Below are positions 1 to 5,541 of a DNA stretch of 5,541 bases, in pieces; position 1 is the first letter of the stretch; each line of letters begins with the position of its first letter. A program made the translations under genes and the position numbers. This stretch comes from Collinsella sp. Its GTDB lineage: Bacteria; Actinomycetota; Coriobacteriia; Coriobacteriales; Coriobacteriaceae. The notes beneath the pieces were generated by a model. The model did no database searches. It worked only from the letters and a program-made list of their open reading frames with translations, and had not been told where the DNA came from. The stretch covers positions 3,336 through 8,876 of the forward strand of contig DXLY01000077.1 in assembly GCA_019414465.1 (NCBI GenBank). The letters are read 5' to 3'.

Positions 1-456
1 GATCTGACGCGTGCATTTGCCCAGGCAGACGAATTGGCACAGGAGCTTGTGAACCTGGTCGCCGAGGACGTTCGTGCGTACGGCCAGGTGTCCGAGGCAT
101 ATGGTATTCCGCGCGAGGACCCGGCTCGACCCGCGGCGATTCAGGACGCGTTGCACGTGGCGGCCATGCCTCCGTATCGGATCATGGATGCCTGCGGGCG
201 CGCGCTGGCGCTGCTCGAGGACATGGCCGATAAGGGCTCGCGCCAGCTGCTGTCCGATGTGGCGTGCGGCGCCGTGTTCTGCCGCGCCGCCATGCAGGGT
301 GCGAGCCTGACGCTCTTTGCCAACACCACATCCATGAAAGACCGGGCGCGCGCCGAGGAGCTCGAGGCGGCGTGCGATGAGCTGCTGGATACGTGGCTGC
401 CGCGCGCCGATGCGCTGGCGCGCCGTGCTGCCGACGCCGCAAGGAAGAGGGGATAG
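1..456 (+). CDS. fchA: Cyclodeaminase/cyclohydrolase family protein (FchA), 5'-truncated
   Basis: The reading frame is open from base 1 and ends at the TAG at 454-456, giving 151 residues of the C-terminal part. Family members are about 200-210 aa, so roughly 55 residues and the true start lie left of the window. The visible protein is all-helical and alanine-rich. It resembles the formiminotransferase-cyclodeaminase C-terminal domain: an acidic, Val/Ala-rich helix followed by AYGQVSEAYGIP (residues about 26-37 of the visible part), then PPYRIMDACGRAL, and a small-residue helix around SDVACGAVFCRAAMQGA. Known members convert 5-formimino-THF to 5,10-methenyl-THF plus ammonia, and some hydrolyse methenyl-THF to 10-formyl-THF; they act in the cytoplasm as oligomers. 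The start of folD lies 2 nt after the stop, so the two are almost certainly co-transcribed and translationally coupled. Which activity dominates here cannot be read from the sequence. The folD context favours cyclohydrolase, or a role in histidine breakdown if hut genes lie upstream. Confidence 0.87.
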   Translation, partial: DLTRAFAQADELAQELVNLVAEDVRAYGQVSEAYGIPREDPARPAAIQDALHVAAMPPYRIMDACGRALALLEDMADKGSRQLLSDVACGAVFCRAAMQGASLTLFANTTSMKDRARAEELEAACDELLDTWLPRADALARRAADAARKRG

Positions 457-458
457 CC

Positions 459-1313
459 ATGGCCGAGCTGTTGAAGGGTGCTCCAGTTGCCCGTGCTTTG
501 ACCGAGGAGCTCGCTGCTCGCTGCGTCGCCCTGCGCGAACAGGGCATCGTGCCGACACTGGCCATCGTTCGTGTGGGCGAGCGCGAGGACGATCTATCCT
601 ATGAGCGTGGCGCCCTCAAGCGCTGCGAGAAGGTCGGCATCGAGGCTCGCCGCGTTTTGCTTCCCGCCGATGTTTCGCAGGATGAGCTGTTGGCGGCTAT
701 TAAGGACATTAATGCCGACCCCGCTGTTCATGGCTGCCTGATGTTTCGCCCGCTGCCCGCTGGGCTTGATGAGGATGCAATTGCCGCGGCGCTCGATCCC
801 GCCAAGGATGTTGACTCCATGACGCCGGCCTCGCTGCTTACCACGCTTTCGGGGCGAGGCGAGGGCTTTGCTCCTTGCACGGCCGAGGCCGTGTTGGCGT
901 TGCTGGACCATTACGGCGTTGAGCTGGATGGAGCCAAGGTCACGGTCGTCGGTCGGTCGCTGGTGATTGGCCGTCCCGTAGCCGCCATGCTTACGGCTCG
1001 CAATGCCACGGTGACGACGTGCCATACGCATACGCGCGACTTGGCTGCCGAGTGCCGTGCAGCTGATATTGTGGTTGCGGCCGTTGGACGCGCGCGCACG
1101 ATTGGCGCGGATGCGGTTCGTGAGGGCCAGACGATCATCGATGTTGGCATTAACTGGGACGAGGCCGCTGGCAAGCTGGTCGGGGACGTCGATTTTGATA
1201 CTGCGGAACCGATCGTTGGCGCAATTACTCCCGTGCCGGGCGGCGTGGGGGCTGTAACGACGGCGATTCTCGCCAAGCACGTGACCGAGGCGGCGGAGCG
1301 CGCATCGAAATAG
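459..1313 (+). CDS. folD: FolD: methylene-tetrahydrofolate dehydrogenase, probably lacking cyclohydrolase activity
   Basis: This is a 284-aa cytoplasmic enzyme of the usual FolD length. The ATG at 459 is chosen over upstream in-frame codons because it has a Shine-Dalgarno (AAGGAAGAGG, 441-450) 8 nt ahead, the protein then begins MAELLKGAPVA as FolD proteins do, and the longer frame would run back through fchA. The N-terminal catalytic domain covers about residues 1-125; the Rossmann domain has GRSLVIGRP at 165-173; the C-terminal signature PVPGGVGAVT is at 258-267. The family oxidises 5,10-methylene-THF to methenyl-THF with NAD(P)+ and usually also hydrolyses methenyl-THF. Tyr48 and Asp119 of the active site are present. 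The cyclohydrolase lysine (E. coli Lys54, human Lys56) aligns with Ala52, and the conserved glutamine (E. coli Gln98, human Gln100) with Phe96. The dehydrogenase fold looks intact, so I infer a dehydrogenase-only enzyme with the adjacent FchA doing the second step. Family assignment is certain; loss of activity is inferred. Confidence 0.95.
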   Translation: MAELLKGAPVARALTEELAARCVALREQGIVPTLAIVRVGEREDDLSYERGALKRCEKVGIEARRVLLPADVSQDELLAAIKDINADPAVHGCLMFRPLPAGLDEDAIAAALDPAKDVDSMTPASLLTTLSGRGEGFAPCTAEAVLALLDHYGVELDGAKVTVVGRSLVIGRPVAAMLTARNATVTTCHTHTRDLAAECRAADIVVAAVGRARTIGADAVREGQTIIDVGINWDEAAGKLVGDVDFDTAEPIVGAITPVPGGVGAVTTAILAKHVTEAAERASK

Positions 1314-1327
1314 GTGTTTTTGCACGC

Positions 1328-1360
1328 AGGGGCTGCCGGCGCGGCGGTTTCGCCCTTTTT
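1328..1360 (+). terminator. Possible intrinsic terminator after folD
   Basis: Bases 1328-1333 (AGGGGC) can pair with 1352-1357 (GCCCTT, one G-T pair). They enclose a second short stem, GCCG (1335-1338) with CGGC (1342-1345), and a T run ends the structure at 1356-1360. The T run is partly used in the stem, and alternative foldings exist (GGCG/CGCC at 1343-1354), so efficiency is doubtful. It sits 14 nt after the folD stop and before the next gene, which is where a terminator would be expected. Confidence 0.4.
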
Positions 1361-1365
1361 GCGCC

Positions 1366-1414
1366 GAAGCGATACACTGTTGCCGTTTGATTTCTTCGCT
1401 CAAGGAGGATGCGC
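1366..1414 (+). promoter_or_regulatory. Leader of the C69 peptidase gene with strong ribosome binding site
   Basis: AAGGAGGA at 1402-1409 is a near-perfect Shine-Dalgarno, 5 nt before the ATG at 1415. It decides the start: the alternative in-frame ATG at 1409 overlaps this element and cannot use it. A possible -10 hexamer, TACACT (1373-1378, four of six matches to TATAAT), lies 36 nt ahead of the start codon. I see no convincing -35 at the right distance, so the ribosome site is well supported and the promoter is only a candidate. Confidence 0.5.
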
Positions 1415-2938
1415 ATGCCGTGCACAACGATTTTGGTTGGTAAGAACGCGAGCTACGACGGGTCGACGTTGGTCGCCCGCAACGAGGATTCGTCCAACGG
1501 GGTGTTTGAGCCCAAGCGTATGCGTGTGGTGCATCCCGACGAGCAGCCGCGCGTCTATACGAGCGTCCTGAGTCACCTGACCGTTGAACTGCCCGATAAC
1601 CCCATGCGCTACACGAGCGTCCCCGATGTTGTCCCGGGCCACGGCATCTGGGCCGAGGCCGGTTTCAACGAGCTCAATGTGGGCATGTCCGCAACCGAGA
1701 CGCTCACCACCAACGAGCGCGTTCGCGGCGCCGACCCGCTCGTCGACTACGTGCCCGCCAAGGGCAACGAGGATGAGGACGGCTATGTTCCGGCGCAGCC
1801 CGGCGGTCTGGGCGAGGAGGACATGGTGACCCTGGTGCTGCCATATGCCAAATCCGCCCGCGACGGCGTACGCATTCTGGGTGACCTGCTCGAGCGCTAC
1901 GGCACCTATGAGAACAACGGCATCGCCTTTAGTGACGTTGACGAGATCTGGTGGCTCGAGACCATTGGCGGCCACCACTGGATTGCCAAGCGCGTGCCCG
2001 ATGACGCCTATGTGACCATGCCTAACCAGCTGGGTATCGATAGCTTTGACCTGAACGATGCCGAGGGCGCTCAGGTCGACCACATGTGTTCCGCCGACCT
2101 GCGCTTCTGGATGGCCGAGTGGCATCTGGATTTGACGTTGGGCGTTAAGGGCGACGGTCCGGCGACGGTCTTCAACCCCCGCGAGGCCTTTGGCTCGCAC
2201 AGCGACAGCGACCACGTCTACAACACGCCGCGCGCCTGGTACATGCAGCGCTGCCTCAACCCCAGCGACGTGTGGGACGGCCCCGACGCCGACTACACAC
2301 CCGAGAGCGACGATATCCCCTGGAGCCGCGTGCCCGAGCGCAAGGTGACCATCGAGGACATCAAGTACGTGCTTTCGAGCCACTACCAGGGCACGGAGTA
2401 CGACTGCTACGGCAGCAAGGGCACGCCCGCTACGCGTGGCGCCTATCGCCCCATCGGCATCAACCGCAACAGCCAGCTCGCCGTGTTGCAGCTGCGCCCC
2501 TATGCGCAGCCGGCCTACCGCGCCGTGCAGTGGATGGCCTTTGGCTCCAACTCGTTTAACGCGCTGGTTCCGCTGTACGCCAACGTCGAGACCATGCCCG
2601 AGTACTATGCCGACACGCAGGCTCGCGTGACGTCCGAAAACTTCTACTGGGCCAACCGCCTGATCGGCGCGCTGGCCGACGTCCGCTTCCATGAGTGCGG
2701 TCGCGCGGTCGAGGATTATCAGGAGAAGGTCGGTGGCATGGGCCACAAGCAGATCCATGACGTCGATGCTGCCGTAGCCGCTCTGCCTGAGGCCGAGGTA
2801 CCTGCCGAACTTGCACGCGCCAATGAGGCCTTTGCCGAGCGTGTTCGCGTAGAGACCGATGCTCTACTGGGTAAGGTGCTCTACACCACGAGCTGCGTCA
2901 TGAAGAACTCTTTCGCGATGAACGACAACGTGAGGTAA
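1415..2938 (+). CDS. Peptidase family C69 dipeptidase (N-terminal nucleophile hydrolase)
   Basis: This 507-aa protein belongs to the PepD-type dipeptidases (family C69), which are Ntn hydrolases that cleave dipeptides with broad specificity in the cytoplasm. The N-terminus MPCTTILVGKNASYDGST matches the family; Cys3 is the expected nucleophile, exposed by removal of the first two residues. Arg22-Asn23 follow in the usual ARN(E/D)DS block. A central block at about 176-210 (DEIWWLETIGGHHWIAKRV, then MPNQLGID) is highly characteristic, and RAWYMQRCL (273-281) and SHYQGTEYD (322-330) are further family-like segments. There is no signal peptide or membrane helix. The start at 1415 is set by the ribosome site just upstream. 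The gene appears monocistronic, with 101 nt to folD and a strong hairpin after the stop. Its codons are visibly more C-ending (AAC, GAC, TAC, CGC) than those of folD, which may mean higher expression. Likely role is peptide catabolism for amino acids. The family is secure; substrates cannot be read from sequence. Confidence 0.94.
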   Translation: MPCTTILVGKNASYDGSTLVARNEDSSNGVFEPKRMRVVHPDEQPRVYTSVLSHLTVELPDNPMRYTSVPDVVPGHGIWAEAGFNELNVGMSATETLTTNERVRGADPLVDYVPAKGNEDEDGYVPAQPGGLGEEDMVTLVLPYAKSARDGVRILGDLLERYGTYENNGIAFSDVDEIWWLETIGGHHWIAKRVPDDAYVTMPNQLGIDSFDLNDAEGAQVDHMCSADLRFWMAEWHLDLTLGVKGDGPATVFNPREAFGSHSDSDHVYNTPRAWYMQRCLNPSDVWDGPDADYTPESDDIPWSRVPERKVTIEDIKYVLSSHYQGTEYDCYGSKGTPATRGAYRPIGINRNSQLAVLQLRPYAQPAYRAVQWMAFGSNSFNALVPLYANVETMPEYYADTQARVTSENFYWANRLIGALADVRFHECGRAVEDYQEKVGGMGHKQIHDVDAAVAALPEAEVPAELARANEAFAERVRVETDALLGKVLYTTSCVMKNSFAMNDNVR

Positions 2939-2956
2939 AGACGACCTTGCAACGAG

Positions 2957-2999
2957 CGAGCGGGACAAACGCCGTCAAAGGCTTTGCCCCGCTCGATTT
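2957..2999 (+). terminator. Intrinsic terminator after the C69 dipeptidase
   Basis: This is a long hairpin. CGAGCGGG (2957-2964) pairs perfectly with CCCGCTCG (2988-2995). After an A/C mismatch, CAAA (2966-2969) pairs with TTTG (2983-2986), and GCC (2971-2973) pairs with GGC (2980-2982) around a GTCAAA loop. The following tract (ATTTCTATCTT) is only moderately T-rich. It starts 18 nt after the dipeptidase stop, consistent with termination there. Confidence 0.75.
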
Positions 3000-3002
3000 C
3001 TA

Positions 3003-3086
3003 TCTTGGCGGTAAAACGCTATTGTGTCGTTCACCCAATCTTGGGTACAAGAAGGCCAATGCAGTTGTTCATGATTGGAGCCAACC
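3003..3086 (+). promoter_or_regulatory. Promoter/leader region of the phasin-like-UbiB operon, with palindrome
   Basis: Between the terminator and the next start lies about 85 nt with two weak promoter candidates: TATTGT (3020-3025) as a TANNNT-type -10, or TTGTGT (3022-3027) with TACAAG (3046-3051) at 18-nt spacing. Neither is strong. Overlapping them is a perfect inverted repeat, ACCCAA (3033-3038), TC, TTGGGT (3041-3046). It could be an operator, or a small hairpin near the 5' end of the transcript. GGAG at 3077-3080, 6 nt before the ATG at 3087, is the ribosome binding site. Confidence 0.4.
3033..3046. repeat. 14-bp inverted repeat (6-bp arms)
   Basis: ACCCAA and TTGGGT are exact reverse complements separated by TC. 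The element lies in the intergenic promoter region of the phasin-like gene. It is not followed by a T run, so it does not look like a terminator. It may be a protein-binding site; no known operator is recognised. Confidence 0.6.
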
Positions 3087-3503
3087 ATGGTTATGAAATT
3101 CGATCAGCTTGTTAACGGTGCCATCAACGTGGGCTTCGGCGCCGCCGCCGTTGCCGTCGAGGGCGGCAAGAAGGTCCTCGACGACCTCAATACCAAGGGT
3201 GAGCAGGTCCGCAAGGACGCAGGCGCCCCCGATATCGCCCGCAGCGTGTCCGACATGTTCGAGCAGGCGGGTGGCACCATCTCCGACCTGACCGAGCGCC
3301 TGGGCATGCAGGGCGAGACCGCGGCACAGCGCGTGCTCGACGAGCTCATTCTGGCTTGCGTCCGCGTTATGACCGCCCCCGAGCGGACGGCCTTTTTGGC
3401 CCATGTGCGCGATATCGTCGATTCGGTCGAGGACAACGTGACCTCGGTGCCCGTCGAGTCTGTTGAGCCCGACGACGCAGAGGACGCCAAAGAGGCCGAG
3501 TAG
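3087..3503 (+). CDS. Small phasin-like helical protein preceding the ABC1/UbiB kinase
   Basis: This is a 138-aa acidic protein. The N-terminal segment (about residues 11-45: GAINVGFGAAAVAVEGGKK, then LDDLNTKGEQVRKDAG) has the pattern of the phasin / PHA-granule-associated superfamily: an alanine/glycine stretch with apolar residues, then an amphipathic helix ending in DEL/DDL-x-KGE. A second helical region (about 50-118) includes VLDELILACVRVM and TAPERTAFLAHV. The last 20 residues are an acidic Glu/Asp/Ala tail, probably disordered. There is no cleavable signal. The ATG at 3087 is chosen because GGAG lies 6 nt upstream; the ATG at 3093 and the TTG at 3075 are alternatives, the TTG being part of the ribosome-site region. 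The gene is 8 nt from the kinase gene, so the two are an operon and probably work together, perhaps at the membrane surface. Known phasins coat polymer granules, but I see no polymer synthesis gene here, so function is unassigned. The family call is by pattern only. Confidence 0.75.
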   Translation: MVMKFDQLVNGAINVGFGAAAVAVEGGKKVLDDLNTKGEQVRKDAGAPDIARSVSDMFEQAGGTISDLTERLGMQGETAAQRVLDELILACVRVMTAPERTAFLAHVRDIVDSVEDNVTSVPVESVEPDDAEDAKEAE

Positions 3504-3511
3504 CAGCGCAG

Positions 3512-5275
3512 ATGGCAGATTCCACCACCGATTACAACAATCTAGACCCCTTGGGTGACGAGACGTCGGTTGTCGATGAGGTTGAGGCCGTTGTCTCGGG
3601 CGCTCGCAAGAAGCCGCGCGCTGTCGATATGGTCCCCGAGGAGCCCGACGCGATGGCGCCGGACGAGGAATACCAGCTCACGCCGGCAGGCCGCCGCGAA
3701 CGCATCGGTCAGATCGTTCGCCTGGTCAAAAAGTATCGCGTGTGGGATAACCTCACGCCGGTTCGCCTGCGTCGTCTGCTCGAAGAGCTCGGCCCCATGT
3801 TCGTCAAGATGGGGCAGATTCTGGCCAACCGCTCCGAGATCTTGCCGCAGCGGTTTTGCGACGAGCTGCGCCGCCTGCGCTCCGACGTAGAGCCGGTGCC
3901 GTATGAGGTAGTGCTTCGCTGCCTGGAAGAGGAATACGGCCAGCGTTTGGGGCAGATGTTCGACGCGATCGACCCCAACCCACTCGGTAGCGCGTCGCTC
4001 GCGCAGGTGCACCGCGCCCGCCTGGTGACCGGCGAGGACGTGGCCGTCAAGGTGCAGCGCCCCGGTGCGCAGCAGGTTATGGCACAGGACATCGATATCA
4101 TCCGCTCGGTGGTGCGTATCGTTTCCAAGTTCGTCAACACCGATCAATTCGTTGACCTGCACGGCGTAGTCGAGGAGTTGTGGACCTCGTTTCGCGAGGA
4201 GACCAACTTTTTGGCCGAGGCCAAAAACCTCAACGACTTCTACGAGTTCCATAAGAGCGTTCATGGCGTGACGTGCCCTAAATCCTATCTGGACCTGTGC
4301 ACCGAGCACGTGGTGGTCATGGACTACGTCGATGGCATTTCGATCGCCGATCCTGAACGCTTGGTGGCCGAGGGCTATGACTTGGAAAAGATCGGTGCCG
4401 CAATCGTCGAGGATTACTCGGCGCAGGTGCTCGATGACGGCTTTTTCCATGCCGACCCGCATGCGGGAAACATTATTCTCAAGGACGGCATCGTTTACTT
4501 TATCGACTTGGGCATGGTCGGACGCATGTCGAGTCACGATCGCGGTATCGTCAAGGACATGATTTTCGCCGTGGCCGAGGGTGACGTGCCCAAGCTCAAG
4601 GATTCGCTCATGCGCTTCGCCGTGACGCGTGGCGACTCGGCTGAGCTCGATCATTCGGCCTTTTTGTCCGATTTGGACTTTATCGTGGCTGACTTTGCAG
4701 GCCTTGACCTGAAGGATCTGGATATCGGCGAGTTTTTGACCTCGCTGTTAAACCTGGCGCGCAAAAACGACGTTGAGCTGCCGAGCGTGGTAACGATGTT
4801 CGCGCGCGGCATGGTGACGCTCGAGGGTTTGCTGACCGAGTACATGCCCAACGTCAACATGATCCAGATCATCCAAACGCACATTAAAAACGAGAAAAGC
4901 ACCTATACGCGCGTGCGCGACATGGGGCGCGATCTTGCCGCGAGCAGCTATCGCGCGGCGAAGGGCTCGCTCGAGGCGGCCGAGTATCTTGGCCTGGCTT
5001 CGCGCATGCTCACGCGCGGCCAGCTTAAGGTGAACACGCAGATCATGAGCAGCGATAAGGCGCTGCGACAGCTAGGTGGGATTATCGACCGCATGTCGAT
5101 GGCTATTGTGATCGCCGGCCTGTTTATCGGTTCGTCGGTGGTGTACTACGCGCGCATCGAGCCGGTTGTGTTCGGCATTCCGGTCATTGGCTTTTTGGGC
5201 TACGTGAGCGCGCTGGTGCTGGCACTTATGCTGGGCCGCAATATCTGGCTCAACAGTCACGGCGGCAAGCACTAG
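3512..5275 (+). CDS. ABC1/AarF/UbiB-family atypical kinase, membrane-anchored
   Basis: This 587-aa protein has the full ABC1/UbiB motif set: the family-defining KxGQ motif at 99-102 (FVKMGQILANR), the alanine-type nucleotide loop at 158-168 (LGSASLAQVHR), the VAIK-like lysine Lys180 (VAVKVQRPG), the EETNFLAEAKN block at 229-239, the catalytic-loop equivalent HADPHAGN at 313-320, and the metal-binding DLG at 332-334 (FIDLGMVGR). Two hydrophobic segments near the C-terminus (about 529-547 and 553-575) should anchor it in the membrane with the kinase domain in the cytoplasm. Family members are ATPases/atypical kinases; in quinone-making bacteria they support ubiquinone synthesis, and elsewhere their role in lipid or isoprenoid metabolism is unclear. 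The first 50 residues are an acidic, low-complexity extension. The ATG at 3512 has no clear Shine-Dalgarno and probably relies on coupling to the gene 8 nt upstream. Codon 48 (ATG at 3653) has GAGGAG 9 nt ahead and is an alternative start giving 540 aa. Family certain; physiological role open. Confidence 0.95.
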   Translation: MADSTTDYNNLDPLGDETSVVDEVEAVVSGARKKPRAVDMVPEEPDAMAPDEEYQLTPAGRRERIGQIVRLVKKYRVWDNLTPVRLRRLLEELGPMFVKMGQILANRSEILPQRFCDELRRLRSDVEPVPYEVVLRCLEEEYGQRLGQMFDAIDPNPLGSASLAQVHRARLVTGEDVAVKVQRPGAQQVMAQDIDIIRSVVRIVSKFVNTDQFVDLHGVVEELWTSFREETNFLAEAKNLNDFYEFHKSVHGVTCPKSYLDLCTEHVVVMDYVDGISIADPERLVAEGYDLEKIGAAIVEDYSAQVLDDGFFHADPHAGNIILKDGIVYFIDLGMVGRMSSHDRGIVKDMIFAVAEGDVPKLKDSLMRFAVTRGDSAELDHSAFLSDLDFIVADFAGLDLKDLDIGEFLTSLLNLARKNDVELPSVVTMFARGMVTLEGLLTEYMPNVNMIQIIQTHIKNEKSTYTRVRDMGRDLAASSYRAAKGSLEAAEYLGLASRMLTRGQLKVNTQIMSSDKALRQLGGIIDRMSMAIVIAGLFIGSSVVYYARIEPVVFGIPVIGFLGYVSALVLALMLGRNIWLNSHGGKH

Positions 5276-5326
5276 AGGCCGCGACCGTCACCGCATTTTC
5301 CTATCGCAAACAATAGCTTTTACCTT

Positions 5327-5354
5327 GGGCTTCGCCTGCGTGCGAGGCCCTTTT
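5327..5354 (+). terminator. Intrinsic terminator of the phasin-like-UbiB operon
   Basis: GGGCTTCGC (5327-5335) pairs with GCGAGGCCC (5342-5350) over 9 bp with a single G-T pair and a 6-nt loop. TTTT at 5351-5354 follows directly. It lies about 50 nt after the UbiB-family stop and before the next leader. Confidence 0.85.
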
Positions 5355-5395
5355 GCGTGATACCATTTTGACGGTAATAATCGATGGCCTAGATG
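5355..5395 (+). promoter_or_regulatory. Candidate promoter for the riboswitch-controlled unit
   Basis: A promoter must lie between the terminator and the riboswitch. TTGACG (5368-5373) is a five-of-six match to the -35 consensus and is followed 16 nt later by the weak -10 TAGATG (5390-5395). Alternatives are AATAAT (5376-5381) and TACCAT (5361-5366) as -10 elements with poor -35 partners. The region is AT-richer than its surroundings. The exact start cannot be fixed by eye. Confidence 0.4.
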
Positions 5396-5414
5396 GTGGT
5401 GCGGAGACGCATGA

Positions 5415-5541
5415 ATACGCGGTTTACCTGCGCGTTTGGGAGAATTGGGGTGCAAGTCCCCGGCTGTACCAGTAACCGTAATTCCTCTTGGCTCGGGATG
5501 TTCGCGTCGCAGATCGGACGACGTGCCCGAGTCGTTAAGGT
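5415..5541 (+). promoter_or_regulatory. Cobalamin (B12) riboswitch, 3' end outside the window
   Basis: The conserved core is visible. GGGAGAA (5438-5444) is followed by a P5-like hairpin GGGG-TGCAAGT-CCCC (5447-5461), whose loop matches the family's TG-n-AA-n-T. Next comes the GCTG-CC-GTAAC-GTAA block (5462-5481). This parallels the E. coli btuB leader (AGGGAAUCCAGUGCGAAU). Downstream, GGCTCGGG (5490-5497) pairs with CCCGAGTC (5526-5533), and CGTCG (5505-5509) with CGACG (5519-5523), forming a peripheral arm; CCT (5484-5486) can pair with AGG (5538-5540). The upstream GGTTTACC (5421-5428) is probably part of the 5' strand of the closing stems, and a small hairpin TGCG-GAGA-CGCA (5400-5411) precedes it, so the left edge is approximate. 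The B12 box and the expression platform are beyond base 5541. Such elements repress B12 synthesis, cobalt or corrinoid uptake, or B12-independent isozymes when cobalamin is bound. The controlled gene is not visible. Confidence 0.87.

Noticed and set aside
34..36. TTG as the start of the first gene
   Set aside because: The frame stays open to base 1 with family-like helical sequence, and the family is about 55 residues longer, so the gene is cut by the window edge.
393..458. Longer FolD starting inside fchA
   Set aside because: The extra 22 residues are the out-of-frame translation of the fchA 3' end. The ATG at 459 has a good ribosome site and gives the normal FolD N-terminus.
1409..1411. 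ATG as the start of the C69 dipeptidase
   Set aside because: It overlaps the Shine-Dalgarno itself. The ATG at 1415 has correct spacing and places the nucleophile cysteine at position 3.
594..1427. Minus-strand open frame opposite folD
   Set aside because: It is antisense to folD, with basic, low-complexity composition and no family features.
1400..2758. Long open frame on the minus strand (452 codons) opposite the C69 dipeptidase
   Set aside because: It is fully antisense to a confidently identified gene, has a repetitive Val/Ala/His/Gly composition typical of the complement of high-GC coding DNA, and shows no family resemblance.
3542..4654. Minus-strand open frame (370 codons) opposite the UbiB-family gene
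   Set aside because: It is a shadow of the real gene, has no recognisable motif, and the plus-strand protein carries the complete kinase motif set.
1..5541. A functional link between the B12 riboswitch and the folate genes in this window
   Set aside because: They lie in separate transcription units about 4 kb apart with terminators between. A B12-folate connection would be speculation until the downstream gene is known.

Overview
The window is high-GC bacterial DNA with all genes on the plus strand, packed tightly and separated by three short intergenic gaps. The gene set (FchA next to FolD, a C69 dipeptidase, a phasin-like protein followed by an ABC1/UbiB kinase, then a cobalamin riboswitch) and the codon style suggest an anaerobic gut actinobacterium of the Coriobacteriia, Collinsella-like. 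That assignment is inference from gene content and style; there is no rRNA or other marker to prove it.

Layout: (1) 1-1313 is a folate one-carbon unit. It holds the 3' end of a cyclodeaminase/cyclohydrolase gene (fchA; its start lies left of the window) and, 2 nt later, a complete folD. A possible terminator follows. (2) 1415-2938 is a single gene for a cytoplasmic C69-family dipeptidase, closed by a long GC-rich hairpin. (3) 3087-5275 is a two-gene unit, a small phasin-like helical protein and, 8 nt downstream, a 587-aa ABC1/AarF/UbiB-family kinase-like protein with two C-terminal membrane segments. It ends in a clear intrinsic terminator. (4) 5355-5541 is the leader of the next transcription unit: promoter-like sequence and the first part of a cobalamin (B12) riboswitch. 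Its 3' part and the gene it controls lie beyond the right edge.

The most interesting observation is in FolD. In ungapped alignment with the E. coli and human enzymes, the catalytic lysine of the cyclohydrolase reaction is Ala52 and the partner glutamine is Phe96. The dinucleotide-binding and C-terminal signatures are intact. The gene is coupled to fchA, whose family can hydrolyse methenyl-tetrahydrofolate. This suggests a split pathway, with FolD as dehydrogenase only and FchA supplying the cyclohydrolase step. Other points worth checking are the phasin-like/UbiB pairing in a probable anaerobe, the ambiguous start of the kinase, a palindrome in the leader of that operon, and the identity of the B12-controlled gene. 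I saw no mobile element, CRISPR array, tRNA or rRNA.
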